Assembly: GCA_001683735.1 (NCBI GenBank)
Contig: LUGG01000045.1
Location: 60,247-124,246, forward strand
Direction of reading: 5' to 3'
DNA from: Grifola frondosa
Taxonomy: Eukaryota; Basidiomycota; Agaricomycetes; Polyporales; Grifolaceae
Length of the DNA: 64,000 nucleotides
Shown here: piece after piece, positions 10,066-20,669 of the stretch
Layout: each line of letters opens with the position of its first letter
Position numbering within the stretch: the stretch's first letter is position 1
The notes under the pieces: generated by a model
What the model saw: the letters and a program-made list of their open reading frames with translations, nothing else
What the model was told of the DNA's origin: nothing
Databases searched by the model: none
Made by a program: the position numbers and the translations under genes

Positions 10066-12945
10066 TCCGCAATCTTTCCAGCCTCAATATGGTCGGCATT
10101 CAACATCCTTGGTTTGATGCATCCACTTCTCTTCAGCATCACGCAGGTCGAACCAATTTGGGCCGATCTCAATGGTGGAATGGACCGCTTGCCTGATCTC
10201 GCTGAGATCACCACTCGCATCCGCAGCAATCTTAACAAGAAGAGCAAACTCTGCCGTGCAATCGCGAGAGATAACGCAGCTGATTTCAAGATTGTTAATG
10301 GTGTAGAGGCTGAGCGGGTCCTCCAGATGGTCAACATCACTCCTCCCGCAAATTTCAAATTCGACTTCCCAGCGTTAGGATCCATAGAATCGCTCTCCGA
10401 CGTCTCGCACTGCGCGAAATGCTTGACCTGGAGAAGGTTATCGTTGTTACCGGCTTTGTGGAGGTAGGACCTTGTGGAAGCTCGCGTACTCGATGGGAGA
10501 TGGAGGCCCACGGCAAATTCACCATTGAAGGCTGCATCGAGATGGCGTGGATGATAGGCTACATTAAGCACTTCGATGGACGGCTCAAGGACGGTGCGCT
10601 CTACATCGGATGGGTCGACTCTAAGACTGGCGAACCTGTGGATGACAAGGACATAAGAGGACATTACGAGAAGGATATCCTTACTCATGCGGGTGTCCGT
10701 CTCATTGGTAAGCCAAGGACCATTCTTCAGCATATATTTTTACTGATGATATATGAAAGAACCTGAGCTATTCCGTGATTATGACCCAAAGAAGAAGGCC
10801 TTCAACCAAGAAATTGAACTCTTGCATGACCTCGAACCTTTCGAAGTCGCTGAGGTTGAGGAGGAGAAGTTCAAGTATGAGCACGGCGACAAGTGCGACA
10901 TCTGGGCTGATGAAGGTGGCCAGTGGTTTGTTAAGTTCAAGAAAGGTTCTCGCATCCTTGTTCCGAAGGCGTTCAAGTTCAACCGACTCATCGGCAGTCA
11001 GATTCCTACGGGTTGGAGTGTCGGTCGTTACGGTATTCCGGCAGATATCATCGCTCAAACTGACAGGATGTCGCTGTGGGCCCTCGCTTCTGCAGCGGAG
11101 GCTCTCAATATGTCCGGTATCACTGATCCGTATGAGCTGTACCAACACATGCATCCGTCCGAAGTTGGATCGAGTATTGGGAGCGGCATGGGCAGCATGG
11201 AGAGTCTATCACAGATGTTCAAGGATCGCAGGGATGAGAAGGAGGTCCAGAACGACATTCTGCAAGAGACGTGCGCCGTGACCTTTCTTGTGTTCACTCC
11301 ATCACTAACCGACTGCATTCTAGATTTATCAACACCACTGCAGGCTGGATCAACTTACTTCTGCTTTCTTCGAGTGGTCCCATCAAAATTCCCGTGGGCG
11401 CCTGGTGAGCATCTCTTGATATAATCAGTTTCACTTGGTCCTAACAGCTGTGTTTATAGCGCAACTGCGCTCCAGTCGATGGAAATCGCGTGTGACACAT
11501 TGTTGTCCGGCAAGGCCAAGGTGATGCTCGCGGGTGGTTTCGATGACCTCAGCGAAGAGGGTTCCTACGAATTTGCCAACATGAAAGCGACTAGCAACTC
11601 CGAGACCGAATTTGCAGTGGGCCGTCAGCCCACTGAAATGTCAAGGCCGGCGACTACTACTCGCTCTGGTGTAAGCGCTCCTGCTTGCAAGTTCCCAGTC
11701 AGGCTGACTTACTTTTCGATGTTGTATTTCATGGAGTGCCAGGGCTCAGGAGTTCATGTCCTTATGAGTGCCAAGACTGCCTTAGAATTGGGCTGTCCAG
11801 TCCGTGGTATTGTGGCATTCACTTCTACCTCCACGTAAGTCATCACGATTGTCCTATCTTAACATAAAGTGACCTGGGGTTTTAGTGACAAGGCCGGACG
11901 ATCTGTACCCGCACCTGGTCCAACTGGCCTTCCGCCACACTCAAATCTCTCAATGGCTAGCTAATGAGCAACATCAGCTTCAGGAAGAGATTGAGTACCA
12001 TAACACCCGCGGCGAGACTGTCGACGAGGAATACTTCGCTTGTCGCGTGGCAGACATTGAACAGGAGGTGGCACGACAAGAGAAGGATGCGCTGGCAACT
12101 TATGGGATGTTACAGGGCACAGATCCTCGTATGCGCCCCTCCATCGGGCTCTTGCCGTCTGGGGTCTCACTGCCGACGACATTGGAGTACTCTCCATCCA
12201 CGGAACAAGTACTGGCGCCAATGTTAGTATTTCTCATCATATTTGTGAGTCTTCTCTGACAAGTTGTCTTTATGCAGGAGAAGAATGAGACGCATATCTG
12301 GAACGACGTACCATTAATCGTACACCCGGCAATGCGGTTCTGATCACGGCCCATAAATCTTTGTGTGGTCATTCCAAGGGCGGTTCTGCGGCGTGGCAGC
12401 TGGCTGGTCTCTTTCAAAGTGTGGAGTCCGGTATCATACCTGGCAACCGCAACGCCGAGTGAGTGTTGTCGATATTGGGAGATCCCTATCATCTGCTGAC
12501 AAAGATCTTCCAGCAACGTCGACGCGAACTTCAAAAAATACACTTATCTGGTGTTCCCATCGAAGATGATCCACACGGATGGCATTCGCACTGGAGTCAT
12601 GGTAAGTACGCGGATTTATATCCAGTGTTGAAGCTCATCGTTCTGTAGTCATTCTTTGGCTTCGGTCAAGTTGTCAGTACTTGTCTGATCATCAACGCTC
12701 GCGATCTACTCGGTACTTGTCTGATCGTCAATGCTCGCGATCTACTCGGTGCTCTTGAGCCGTCAGTCTATGAATCATACAAGACGAGGAATCTTGTTCG
12801 CGCTCGCCAATGCTACAAAGCGACGAGCAAGATGATGATCAATAACTGTCTGGTCAAGGTCAAGGAAGCTCCACCCTACCCAAGGAGCTCGAGGCTCCGG
12901 TGTTGCTCAACCCTCTGGCATAGATGATTTCGATCGGAAGACTGG
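10066..12945 (+). pseudogene. FAS2: Captured FAS2 fragment: fungal fatty acid synthase alpha, KR end to KS domain
   Basis: Large decayed copy of the C-terminal half of fatty acid synthase subunit alpha, which elongates acyl chains in the cytosolic alpha6-beta6 complex. It reads in order: LMHPLLFSITQVEPIWADLN (~10108), [20 protein letters not shown] (~10440-10500, end of ketoreductase), [20 protein letters not shown] (~10758), IPTGWSVGRYGIPADII (~11007), SEVGSSIGSGMGSM, the ketoacyl-synthase Cys in GACATALQS split by an intron (11403/11459), [30 protein letters not shown] (catalytic His, ~12198), KSLCGHSKGG (~12357) and ALEPSVYESYKTRN (~12750). Introns are kept, so it came from genomic DNA, not from mRNA. 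Defects include a deletion with frame change near 11912, another near 12325, and a 36-bp tandem duplication at 12677-12748. The acetyltransferase-side N-terminus and the PPT domain are missing. Confidence 0.9.
12677..12748 (+). repeat. Tandem duplication of 36 bp inside the FAS2 fragment
   Basis: Two near-identical 36-bp units (12677-12712 and 12713-12748), both reading CLI-NARDLLG. They differ at two positions. The duplication is in frame (12 residues) and is not expected in FAS2, so it arose after or during capture. Confidence 0.85.
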
Positions 12946-13039
12946 AAGCTACTCATGTTCCCGACGAAGTTGGCAATCTTTTCTGTGAAGTATGTGAAGT
13001 AATCTACTGCGGGCGTCGGCATTGATCAGGGTGAGCATA

Positions 13040-13300
13040 GCTGACCTATCAACACCACGGCAGGCTGGATATGCTTGCTTCTGCTTTCTCCGAGTGGTCC
13101 CATCAAAATTACCATGGGCGTGTGGTGAGCATTTACTTGATTTAATCAGTCCTAACAATGGAGTTTATAGTGCAACTGCACTCCAGTCGATGGATCGCTT
13201 GCGACACATTGTTGTCCGGCAAGGCCAACTTGTGATGCTGGCGGGATGACCTCAGCAAAGAGGTTCGTACGAATTCACCAACATGAAAGTGACTATACTG
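13040..13300 (+). pseudogene. Second, partial copy of the FAS2 ketoacyl-synthase active-site region
   Basis: Bases 13040-13300 repeat 11317-11600 with many changes. Shared are the exon start CTATCAACACCAC-GCAGGCTGGAT, the [12 protein letters not shown] exon, the intron, CAACTGC-CTCCAGTCGATGGA and TTGTTGTCCGGCAAGGCCAA, and ATGAAAGTGACTA near the end. The active-site exon is thus present twice about 1.7 kb apart in the same orientation. The copy has deletions and cannot code. It suggests a local duplication inside the captured block. Confidence 0.8.
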
Positions 13301-13851
13301 ATCTTTCGCACCTCCACACACAGATCCCGCAAGATTATTTCTCCATCACTCAATACAATGTGGTGCCAGATACAGGAAGATTCTAGATGTACCGGATGCA
13401 TTCTTGGACTAGTATGACTACCCTGTATTCAGTGCACATCGTGCAACCATGCGCTCGAGAGCGTGGGGTGCATGCTCTCGAATGGTGCCTCCAGAAAAGT
13501 AACCCTTATTGATCTCTTAGACGTATTAAATTCTTCTATGTCTTGGAACTTTCAGAAGTCCTTAAGAACATTAAGGATGGCAAGACACCACAGAGACGTA
13601 AGGTTGCTTTTGTGATTACTGGGACTACTTATTGGTATCAACACCATCTTACTGTTCTTTACGGTTGAGCGCCGGATATTTCTGAGCGGACTTGAGGTTC
13701 TCTTCAGTACCTTACAGTTCTTAAAATTCGGTCGCTAACACGCTTATTACAGCTCTTCATACATTTATGGTACTTTGATAGTTTAAAATTCTTATTTAAG
13801 AGATATAAGGGAGAATTAAGACGGATAAGCTCAAATCGAGTTTTGCTGATG
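13301..13851. repeat. Right subterminal region and inverted terminal repeat of the Plavaka element
   Basis: There is no gene here. The last 40 bases are the inverted copy of the left end (GAGTTTTGCTGATG at 13838-13851). The preceding part is AT-rich like the left end and contains CTTAAGAA-type words. ACGTAAGGTT and ACTTGAGGTTC stretches gave no protein reading. Confidence 0.6.
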
Positions 13852-13869
13852 TACCTTCTGAGGTTCAAA

Positions 13870-14137
13870 TGTGGTGCTCCATCCATGAAAGGTCACGCAA
13901 GATGGATGCATTGAGATAGATCCCGGTGTGAACGTCTTCTCTCCCTGCCATCTTGGCATACACATTGCAAAGTGCAGGCTTTAGTAAGGGAAACACGTTG
14001 AATGCCCAGTTGACATAGCCCGCAAACCGTTGGAACTCGAGTAGCGGGTGCCTGCATTGTCCCGAAGACGGGTGGCAGAAATCATGGATGGCGTCGAGGA
14101 GATGGTTCCGACCTTCCAGCGGGAGAGTAACCGTCAT
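13870..14137 (-). pseudogene. DIRS-like reverse transcriptase, thumb/connection piece
   Basis: Minus-strand reading starting at MTVTLPLEGRNHLLDAIHDF, then HPLLEFQRFAGYVNWAFNVF, PLLKPALCNVYAKMAG and ILRDLSWMEHHI. This follows the RT palm in DIRS-like polyproteins. It joins in frame to the palm piece at 18494-18892 when the palindromic element K1 and one copy of its 7-bp duplication are removed (…NAMT + VTLPLE…). On the other side it joins to RNase H at 635 when the Plavaka element is removed; the junction has an in-frame TGA just after HHI. The single old retroelement thus serves as a target that dates both insertions. Confidence 0.88.
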
Positions 14138-14479
14138 CACACCTTTCAGTCACATGTTTCTGTTACCAACAGCCAGCCTGTGTCCGGAGAACCCTGTTTT
14201 CACAGCTCAGCCGGTCCTGGCCGGGATTGGATAAAATTCTGTGATTGCAGAAAAGCCGGAGCAGGAGTTTTGACTGTGATAGCAGACAAGCCAGACATTG
14301 TCCGGATTTTCATCCGAGCATAATATGCGGGGTTAATGGGCCGGCCTGTGGGGAAAAAATTCTGTTACAAAGGAGTGGCCGGACTTTGAAGAAGCAGTCT
14401 GGCCAGTTGCAGCAACGGAGTTTGATCTGCACATTGCAGGCAGGGTCCACGGTGCAGAACTCCGAAAAACATTCTGTAA

Positions 14480-15620
14480 TCATATTGTAGTCGGAGGGAA
14501 ATTCAAATTATATTTCGGAGTTTTAGCTAATGCTCCGGAGTTTAGCTGCATACTCCGGAGCTTAACTGTATAATCAAAGTTACTGTGAAGATATTATTTA
14601 TATTTTGAATTTTAACTCGAGTTTAAGCTAATACTCTGAAGTTTAACTGCATAATTCAAAGTTACTCTCAAAATTCATTTATATTTCAAAGTTGAAGTTT
14701 ACACTCCGGAGCTTAAGCTAATAACCCAGAGTTTAAGCTAATAATTCAGAGTTTAAGCTAGTACACCGAAGTAAAGCTAGTACACCGGAGTTATAGCTAG
14801 TACACCGAGTTTACATTGCACCCATAGAGTTGAAGTAATGCTCCAAAATGAAACTGTGAACTCCGGAGTTGTAGCTAATTTCAAATTTTACCTGTGAAGT
14901 CCGAGGTTAAAGCTAATACACCGGAGTTCCACTCCACACTCCAAAGTTGGGCTAGTACCTCGGAGTTTGAGCTAATACTTTGAAATTTAGCTATAAACTC
15001 CGGAGTTAATACTAGTTAACGGAGTTTAACTCCATACTTCAAAGTTGAGCTAATATTTCGGAGTTTTACTGTAAACTCCGAAGTTGGTGCTAGTACATCG
15101 GAGTTTAACTCCGTACTCTGGAGTAAAAGTAGGCACCTCAAAGTATTCCGGAGTTGAAGCTAGTGCTTCAAATTTTAACTGAAAAGTCCGGAGTTAAAGA
15201 TAGTTAATCGGAGTTTAACTCCACACTCCAAAGTTGAGCCATACTCCGAAATTTGACTATGAACTCCGGAGTTGGAGCTAGGTCTTCAAATTTTAACTGA
15301 GAAGTCCGGAGTTAGAGCTAGTTAATCGGAGTTTAACTCCACACTTAAAGTTGGACTAGTACCCCGGAGTTTGAGCTAATACTCCAAAATTTAGCTAGAA
15401 ACTCCGGAGTTGAAGCTCGTTAACCGGAGTTTAATTCCGCATTCTGAAGTTGAGCTCATACTTCAAAATTTAACTGGAACTCCGAAGTTGGAGCTAGCAC
15501 ATCGGAGTTTAACTTTGTTGAGCTAATACTCCAAAGTTTAAGTAAATACTCGGAGTTCAACTCCATACTTTGAAGTGTAAGTAGATGCTCCGGAGTTTGA
15601 TTTCATACTCTGAAGTCCGG
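14480..15620. repeat. Degenerate AACTCCGGAGTT repeats, left arm of K1
   Basis: About 40 degenerate copies of a 20-35 bp unit with the form ACTCCGGAGTT-(2-6 bases)-AGCTAATA. The core AACTCCGGAGTT is itself a 12-bp palindrome centred on CCGG. Spacing is irregular and units mutate independently. The mirror block is at 17010-18120 in the right arm. Subterminal repeats of this kind are typical transposase-binding regions, but binding is only an inference here. Confidence 0.85.
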
Positions 15621-15952
15621 ATATGTCACGGAAGCATACTGCTTTTGATATGTTTTAATTTCAGCCACCATATGTTTTATTCCTCATTGCTTCCTCAATT
15701 CTTGACAGATCATCTTCATCTTAGGCTCATCTAAAAGTGCTTCTTTAGGAGAACTAGAATATGTACATAATTTGGTATGTTATTGGAATAAAAACATACT
15801 GTTTGAATATGATTGCCCAAAATGTTCTGCAAATTGGAAGATGAATACTTGACCAATCAAGGTGTTTGAGGGATGCTTTTGATGGTGGAATTTATCCAAA
15901 TAAGGCGCACTTTACTCTGGCAAACTCCGAACAGTAATCACATCGCAGTACA

Positions 15953-16665
15953 CCAAATAATCATGAATGGTACTAGCAACATTGATGTCCAAATATCTTC
16001 ATGTGTATGTTCTCATTTTTTGTTATCTCTTTTGCATACATTCCCCACCACACATTCCAACACAGTCAGTAATTCATGCCCATATATTTAGGGTAGTTGA
16101 AATTCTGCAATGAAATCACTCAATTATGATATTTGCTTTCTAGAAATCTTTGCAGCCACTGTCAAAATTTAATTAGATAGGAGAACATAGGGTGATATAT
16201 CCCAACAGGATTCAAAGAAGATTAGGTGAATCCATGGAGAAATGGTTGAGATATGAAGAGATTACCTCCAGAGTATCCAATTGTGGCTAAGTGATCAGTA
16301 CTACTATACTGAGCTCAAGTCACCTGCATAGTGAATCAGATGCAATTAAACTGATCTGTTAATTGCACCCTCAGTTTCTCATTGCTTTCTATGATTCTGG
16401 ACTCACTTTAAAGCTGGAATATGTCTCTATTTGGTTCTGTAATCTGATCCTTTATATGAGTTCATATACTAGTATAATTATCTAATCTACCTGGGGAACT
16501 GATAAGCATTATTCTATGCCAGTTCCTCTCCGATAAGGGTGCTTAAAGGCTTGATTGAAAGCCCTCATAAGCATCAATACAGTTTAGAAGTGTGCTCAAA
16601 ACTAGGTCCACATTTCATGGAAAAAAGGTGAAGAATTGTTTTTATCACTTTTGAAAACTGTTCTA
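15953..16665. other. Unique centre of the palindromic element
   Basis: 713 bp between the two arms with no inverted counterpart. AT-rich; no open frame with a recognisable domain, and no sign of transposase sequence. Confidence 0.6.
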
Positions 16666-17009
16666 TGTACTGCGATGTGATTACTGTTCGGAGTTTGCCA
16701 GAGTAAAGTGCGCCTTATTTGGATAAATTCCACCATCAAAAGCATCCCTCAAACACCTTTGATTGGTCAAGTATTCATCTTCCAATTTGCAGAACATTTT
16801 GGGCAATCATATTCAAACAGTATGTTTTTATTCCAATAACATACCAAATTATGTACATATTCTAGTTCTCCTAAAGAAGCACTTTTAGATGAGCCTAAGA
16901 TGAAGATGATCTGTCAAGAATTGAGGAAGCAATGAGGAATAAAACATATGGTGGCTGAAATTAAAACATATCAAAAGCAGTATGCTTCCGTGACATATCC
17001 GGACTTCAG

Positions 17010-18120
17010 AGTATGAAATCAAACTCCGGAGCATCTACTTACACTTCAAAGTATGGAGTTGAACTCTGAAGTATTTACTTAAACTTTGGAGTATTAGCTC
17101 AACAAAGTTAAACCGATGTGCTAGCTCCAACTTCGGAGTTCGCAGTTAAATTTTGAAGTATGAGCTCAACTTCAGAATGCGGAATTAAACTCCGGTTAAC
17201 GAGCTTCAACTCCGGAGTTTCTAGCTAAATTTTGGAGTATTAGCTCAAACTCCGGGTACTAGTTCAACTTTAAGATGTGGAGTTAAACTCCGATTAACTA
17301 GCTCTAACTCCGGACTTCTCAGTTAAAATTTGAAGACCTAGCTCCAACTCCGGAGTTCATAGTCAAATTTCGGAGTATCGGCTCAACTTTGGAGTGTGGA
17401 GTTAAACTCCGATTAACTATCTTTAACTTCGGACTTTTCAGTTAAAATTTGAAGCACTAGCTTCAACTCCGGAATACTTTGAGGTGCCTACTTTTACTCC
17501 AGAGTACGGAGTTAAACTCCTATGTACTAGCACCAACTTCGGAGTTTACAGTAAAACTCCGAAATATTAGCTCAACTTTGAAGTATGGAGTTAAACTCCA
17601 GTTAACTAGTATTAACTCCGGAGTTTATAGCTAAATTTCAAAGTATTAACTCAAACTCCGAGGTACTAGCCCGACTTTGGAGTGTGGAGTGGAACTCCGG
17701 TGTATTAGCTTTAACCTCGGACTTCACAGGTAAAATTTGAAATTAGCTACAACTCCGGAGTTCACAGTTTCATTTTAGAGCATTACTTCAACTCTAGGGT
17801 GCAATGTAAACTTCGGTGTACTAGCTATAACTCCGGTGTACTAGCTTTTACTTCGGTGTACTAGCTTAAACTCTGAATTATTAGCTTAAACTCTGGGTTA
17901 TTAGCTTAAGCTCCGGAGTGTAAACTTCAACTTTGAAATATAAATGACATTTTGAGAGTAACTTTGAATTATGCAGTTAAACTTCAGAGTATTAGCTTAA
18001 ACTCGGAGTTAAAATTCAAAATATAAATAATATCTTCACAGTAACTTTGATTATACAGTTAAGCTCCGGAGTATGCAGCTAAACTCCGGAGCATTAGCTA
18101 AAACTCCGAAATATAAATTT
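17010..18120. repeat. Degenerate AACTCCGGAGTT repeats, right arm of K1
   Basis: Inverted copy of the repeat block at 14480-15620. Individual degenerate units correspond one to one with those in the left arm in reverse order, which shows that the whole block was duplicated as one arm, or is kept equal by conversion, rather than growing twice. Confidence 0.85.
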
Positions 18121-18493
18121 GAATTTCCCTCCGACTACAATATGATTACAGAATGTTTTTCGGAGTTCTGCACCGTGGACCCTGCCTGCAATGTGCAGAT
18201 CAAACTCCGTTGCTGCAACTGGCCAGACTGCTTCTTCAAAGTCCGGCCACTCCTTTGTAACAGAATTTTTTCCCCACAGGCCGGCCCATTAACCCCGCAT
18301 ATTATGCTCGGATGAAAACTCCGGACAATGTCTGGCTTGTCTGCTATCACAGTCAAAACTCCTGCTCCGGCTTTTCTGCAATCACAGAATTTTATCCAAT
18401 CCCGGCCGGGACCGGCTGAGCTGTGAAAACAGGGTTCTCCGGACACAGGCTGGCTGTTGGTAACAACCGGATGACTGAATGGGCTCCCGTCAT

Positions 18494-18940
18494 AGCATTT
18501 GGGTCAACCTCAAATCCTATGATGGTGAGGATGGATCCATGCTCCTGCTTTCTACGCTCGTGAGGCAAGCCTATCTCATCCCATAAGCGTAGAAGTCGTG
18601 TTTGCTTTGCCGGGAAGCGGGTACCATATGGTGTGTAGAATTCGAGTCGACCTTTCAGTTCGAAGCCGAAGACATTGTCCACATAGTTGAGCAAATCAAT
18701 AGCATGCCGCACTATGGCAATCCAAACTACGAGACACATAAAGGCAGCAAAGATGCGCTGTCCGGCACGAGATCCAAATAAATTGCAGCGGTCGACGTGG
18801 CGTTTGGATTCGAAAGTCGCGACCTGTTTGATCTGCCAGAAAGGGGACATCGGTAGTCTCCGGTATGCCTGAGATACATCGGACTTCCACATTACTAATT
18901 CAACATCTCCGTTCTCTCACCGAAATGCCCGCAGCGCTTC
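18494..18940 (-). pseudogene. DIRS-like reverse transcriptase, fingers/palm piece
   Basis: Minus-strand reading with the DIRS-type palm motifs: ELVMWKSDVSQAYRRLPMSP (first catalytic Asp), VDRCNLFGSRAGQRIF, LLNYVDNVFGFELKG, LLRLWDEIGLPHERRKQEHG and IIGFEVDPNAMT. It polymerises cDNA from element RNA in intact relatives. The catalytic YVDD box reads YVDN here, so the second Asp is lost. The reading breaks at NAMT where element K1 is inserted and continues at 14137. Upstream, towards the Gag part at 19545, the reading has stops. Confidence 0.88.
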
Positions 18941-19544
18941 CCCGAGTGCTGGGATTCCATCTAGTACGATGCCTTTGATGTCGTCATGAGCGATAAGAGA
19001 GTTGAGCGAGTACTTCCCAGCACTATGATCATTTACTAGCCACAATTTCTCCAAATGAGGCTTCGGTACTGCATGAATCGGCATGCAATACATCCGGGCA
19101 GCAGGTTTGGTCTGAATAATTCGGAGTAACGTCCGAGGGAGACTTCTTCGTCACACTGCTCTCACAAAAAGCGCAGCGCATCGGCATCACCAGGTGGTGG
19201 TCTGTCTTCATCCCAGGTAGGAGGGTAAGAAGCAGGCAGAGCAGATGCCCATGGCCAAAAACCGGTCCGCAGCCCATGAAGTACTGAACGAACGAAGTCC
19301 AGACTCCGGATTTGGATGATCAGTGAGGAGAAGCGCGAAGTGATCAACATGGGGTGTGACGATGCAAAACAGATTGGAATGATTTTGCAATGTAGACAGG
19401 ATGGTCGAATCCTCTAGCACTTCGCGGGGTACTTCAGGCAGAGGAGATTGAAACAGGGACGCTTCGGCTGTCGTAGTGTGATGTCGGCCTCCCGCGGTCC
19501 AAATGAGCCCATGCAGATAAGAAGGGCGCCGTGCATTGACACAT

Positions 19545-20643
19545 TTACTTCGAACTGTCCTTAGTACATTGGGTGAATGTATGTCCAGCTGTCCCGCAAG
19601 AGGAGCACACGTGTCGGTAGCGACACACTGACACTTGGCTGGGGCAGTTTCCCGCATTCCACCGTCGGCAAGCATCCTTTTGGCGGTGCGTCTGGTTTGA
19701 TCCTGACGATCCCGCCTTGTAAACGTTTGTGCCGGCTGAATCCAGGAATTGAATTTTGAGATCGGCAAAGTCAGTGAGCAAGAGGTCCCGCTGTGAGCCA
19801 ACCCGTTTACGGACAGCTTTGTCGAAGTCGAGGACTCTGTGATGAAGGGCGGGCGTGAGTGCACCGAATAAGTTGATAATGAATTCCCCATATCCGACGA
19901 GTTCATCTCGCCGGTGGGGGAAAGCATAGGCAGTGGCTGAGATGACTTTGTTCCACGAGAAGATCCAGTCGCCAAAGGTGATGACCTTCTTGGCTGGAGT
20001 GAAAGTGCAGTAGGAGAGCTCAAGCTCGCCCAGCTTCTCGGTTCGCTTGTCATCGAGACCGGCTGAATACCGACCCACGAAGACATGATCGAGGTCGACA
20101 GCTTGTCCGGCAAGGATGTTAATCCACTCTGAGTGGGGAACTCCGGTGCCCCGTACGAGTTGAGAAGGTCGGCTTTGGTGAGTTTGGGATCAATGGCATA
20201 TTTGCGGAGCAGGCAGATGGATTCCTTGAGTTCAGGTCGCATGACTGCACTACTGATGAGATCCTTCTCTGCCTAAGCGAACTTGGAGGGTTCAACCTAT
20301 CTCCGCTTCTCTCCATGCTCGTCTGGTTCCGAAGAACCACTGCGGGACCTAGGCGATCGAGCAGCCCTGGTTTCATGGAGAACAAGGGACTGCTTATCTG
20401 GACCGAGGTGATGTTCGGGCTCACGGGCGCCTGGTGACCTCCTGATTCCACCGTTGACCCGGACGGACTCATCCCCAGGTAGGAGTTGCTGAGCGCCGAC
20501 TTCGGCATCAGTAGCTCGCTCAGCGTCGACTTCTGCGAGCATTCCAGGTAGGTGTCGAGAGCCGCGTCAGCAGCCCCAGGTGGGAAGCGACCAGCGGAGG
20601 AGAGGAGGCGCTCAGAGAGAGTATGGACAGTTGCCTGATCCAT
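19545..20643 (-). pseudogene. DIRS-like element Gag with CCCH-type zinc knuckle, decayed
   Basis: Minus-strand Gag-like protein upstream of RT. The N-terminal part (20643-20300) is rich in Ser, Pro and charged residues. The core reads LKESICLLRKYAIDPKL, then ILAGQAVDLDHVFVGRYSAG, YAFPHRRDELVGYGEFI and LHHRVLDFDKAVRKRV. Near the end is a Cys/His cluster ACRRWNAGNCPSQVSVCRYR and HVCSSCGTAGHTFTQC that should bind nucleic acid. It would package element RNA. Breaks: an in-frame TAG at about 20274 where the family has Trp, and a frame change near 20115. Overlapping longer frames on this strand (19208-20242) are out of register with these motifs and are shadows. Confidence 0.7.
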
Positions 20644-20669
20644 TTGTCACTGGCGATCTGATGCACATT

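Larger units (their letters stand above)
636..13853. mobile_element. 13.2 kb Plavaka (CACTA-like) element with captured host gene fragments, TA duplication
   Basis: The element itself spans 638-13851, flanked by TA at 636-637 and 13852-13853. Both ends read inward CATCAGCAAAACTCG and then, after a few changes, CTTATCC, so they are imperfect terminal inverted repeats of about 30-40 bp. The insertion splits the RT and RNase H halves of a DIRS-like gene, and deleting the element plus one TA restores a continuous reading frame across the site (apart from a nearby in-frame TGA). This fixes both ends. Inside are the Plavaka transposase (+), a divergent accessory gene (-), a hAT MITE and, on the right, pieces of host genes. 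Plavaka belongs to the CACTA group, which usually makes 2-3 bp duplications; TA fits. A different TA-inserting element whose machinery is lost cannot be fully excluded. Confidence 0.72.
14138..18486. mobile_element. K1: 4.35 kb giant palindromic (foldback) element related to the KDZ elements
   Basis: Two long inverted arms, 14162-15952 and 16666-18464 (about 1.79 kb each, near-identical where compared), flank a 0.71 kb unique centre. The element is bounded by CCGTCAT at 14131-14137 and 18487-18493, and it interrupts a DIRS RT gene so that both ends are certain. The outermost bases are not identical to each other: CACACCTTTCAGTCA on the left and, inverted, GAGCCCATTCAGTCA on the right. These same two motifs end the 22 kb KDZ element K2, and the second also starts K3. 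It carries no transposase. The open frames in the arms are mirror images of each other and carry no domain. I infer a non-autonomous derivative mobilised by KDZ transposase. Confidence 0.85.

Noticed and set aside
14480..15620. Regular short repeats considered as a CRISPR-like or satellite array
   Set aside because: Units are degenerate, irregularly spaced and mirrored in the other arm; this is a eukaryotic transposon end, not a CRISPR array.
18135..18446. 103-residue open frame in the K1 arm, with a mirror frame at 14048-14490
   Set aside because: Both are in the inverted arms, so identity is due to the palindrome; no domain, no splice structure, no codon-like conservation.
19208..20242. 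344-residue minus-strand open frame
   Set aside because: Mostly out of register with the conserved DIRS Gag motifs (HVFVGRYSAG, YAFPHRRDEL, zinc knuckle), which are in another frame; Ser/Pro-rich translation is a shadow. Only its first ~30 residues belong to Gag.
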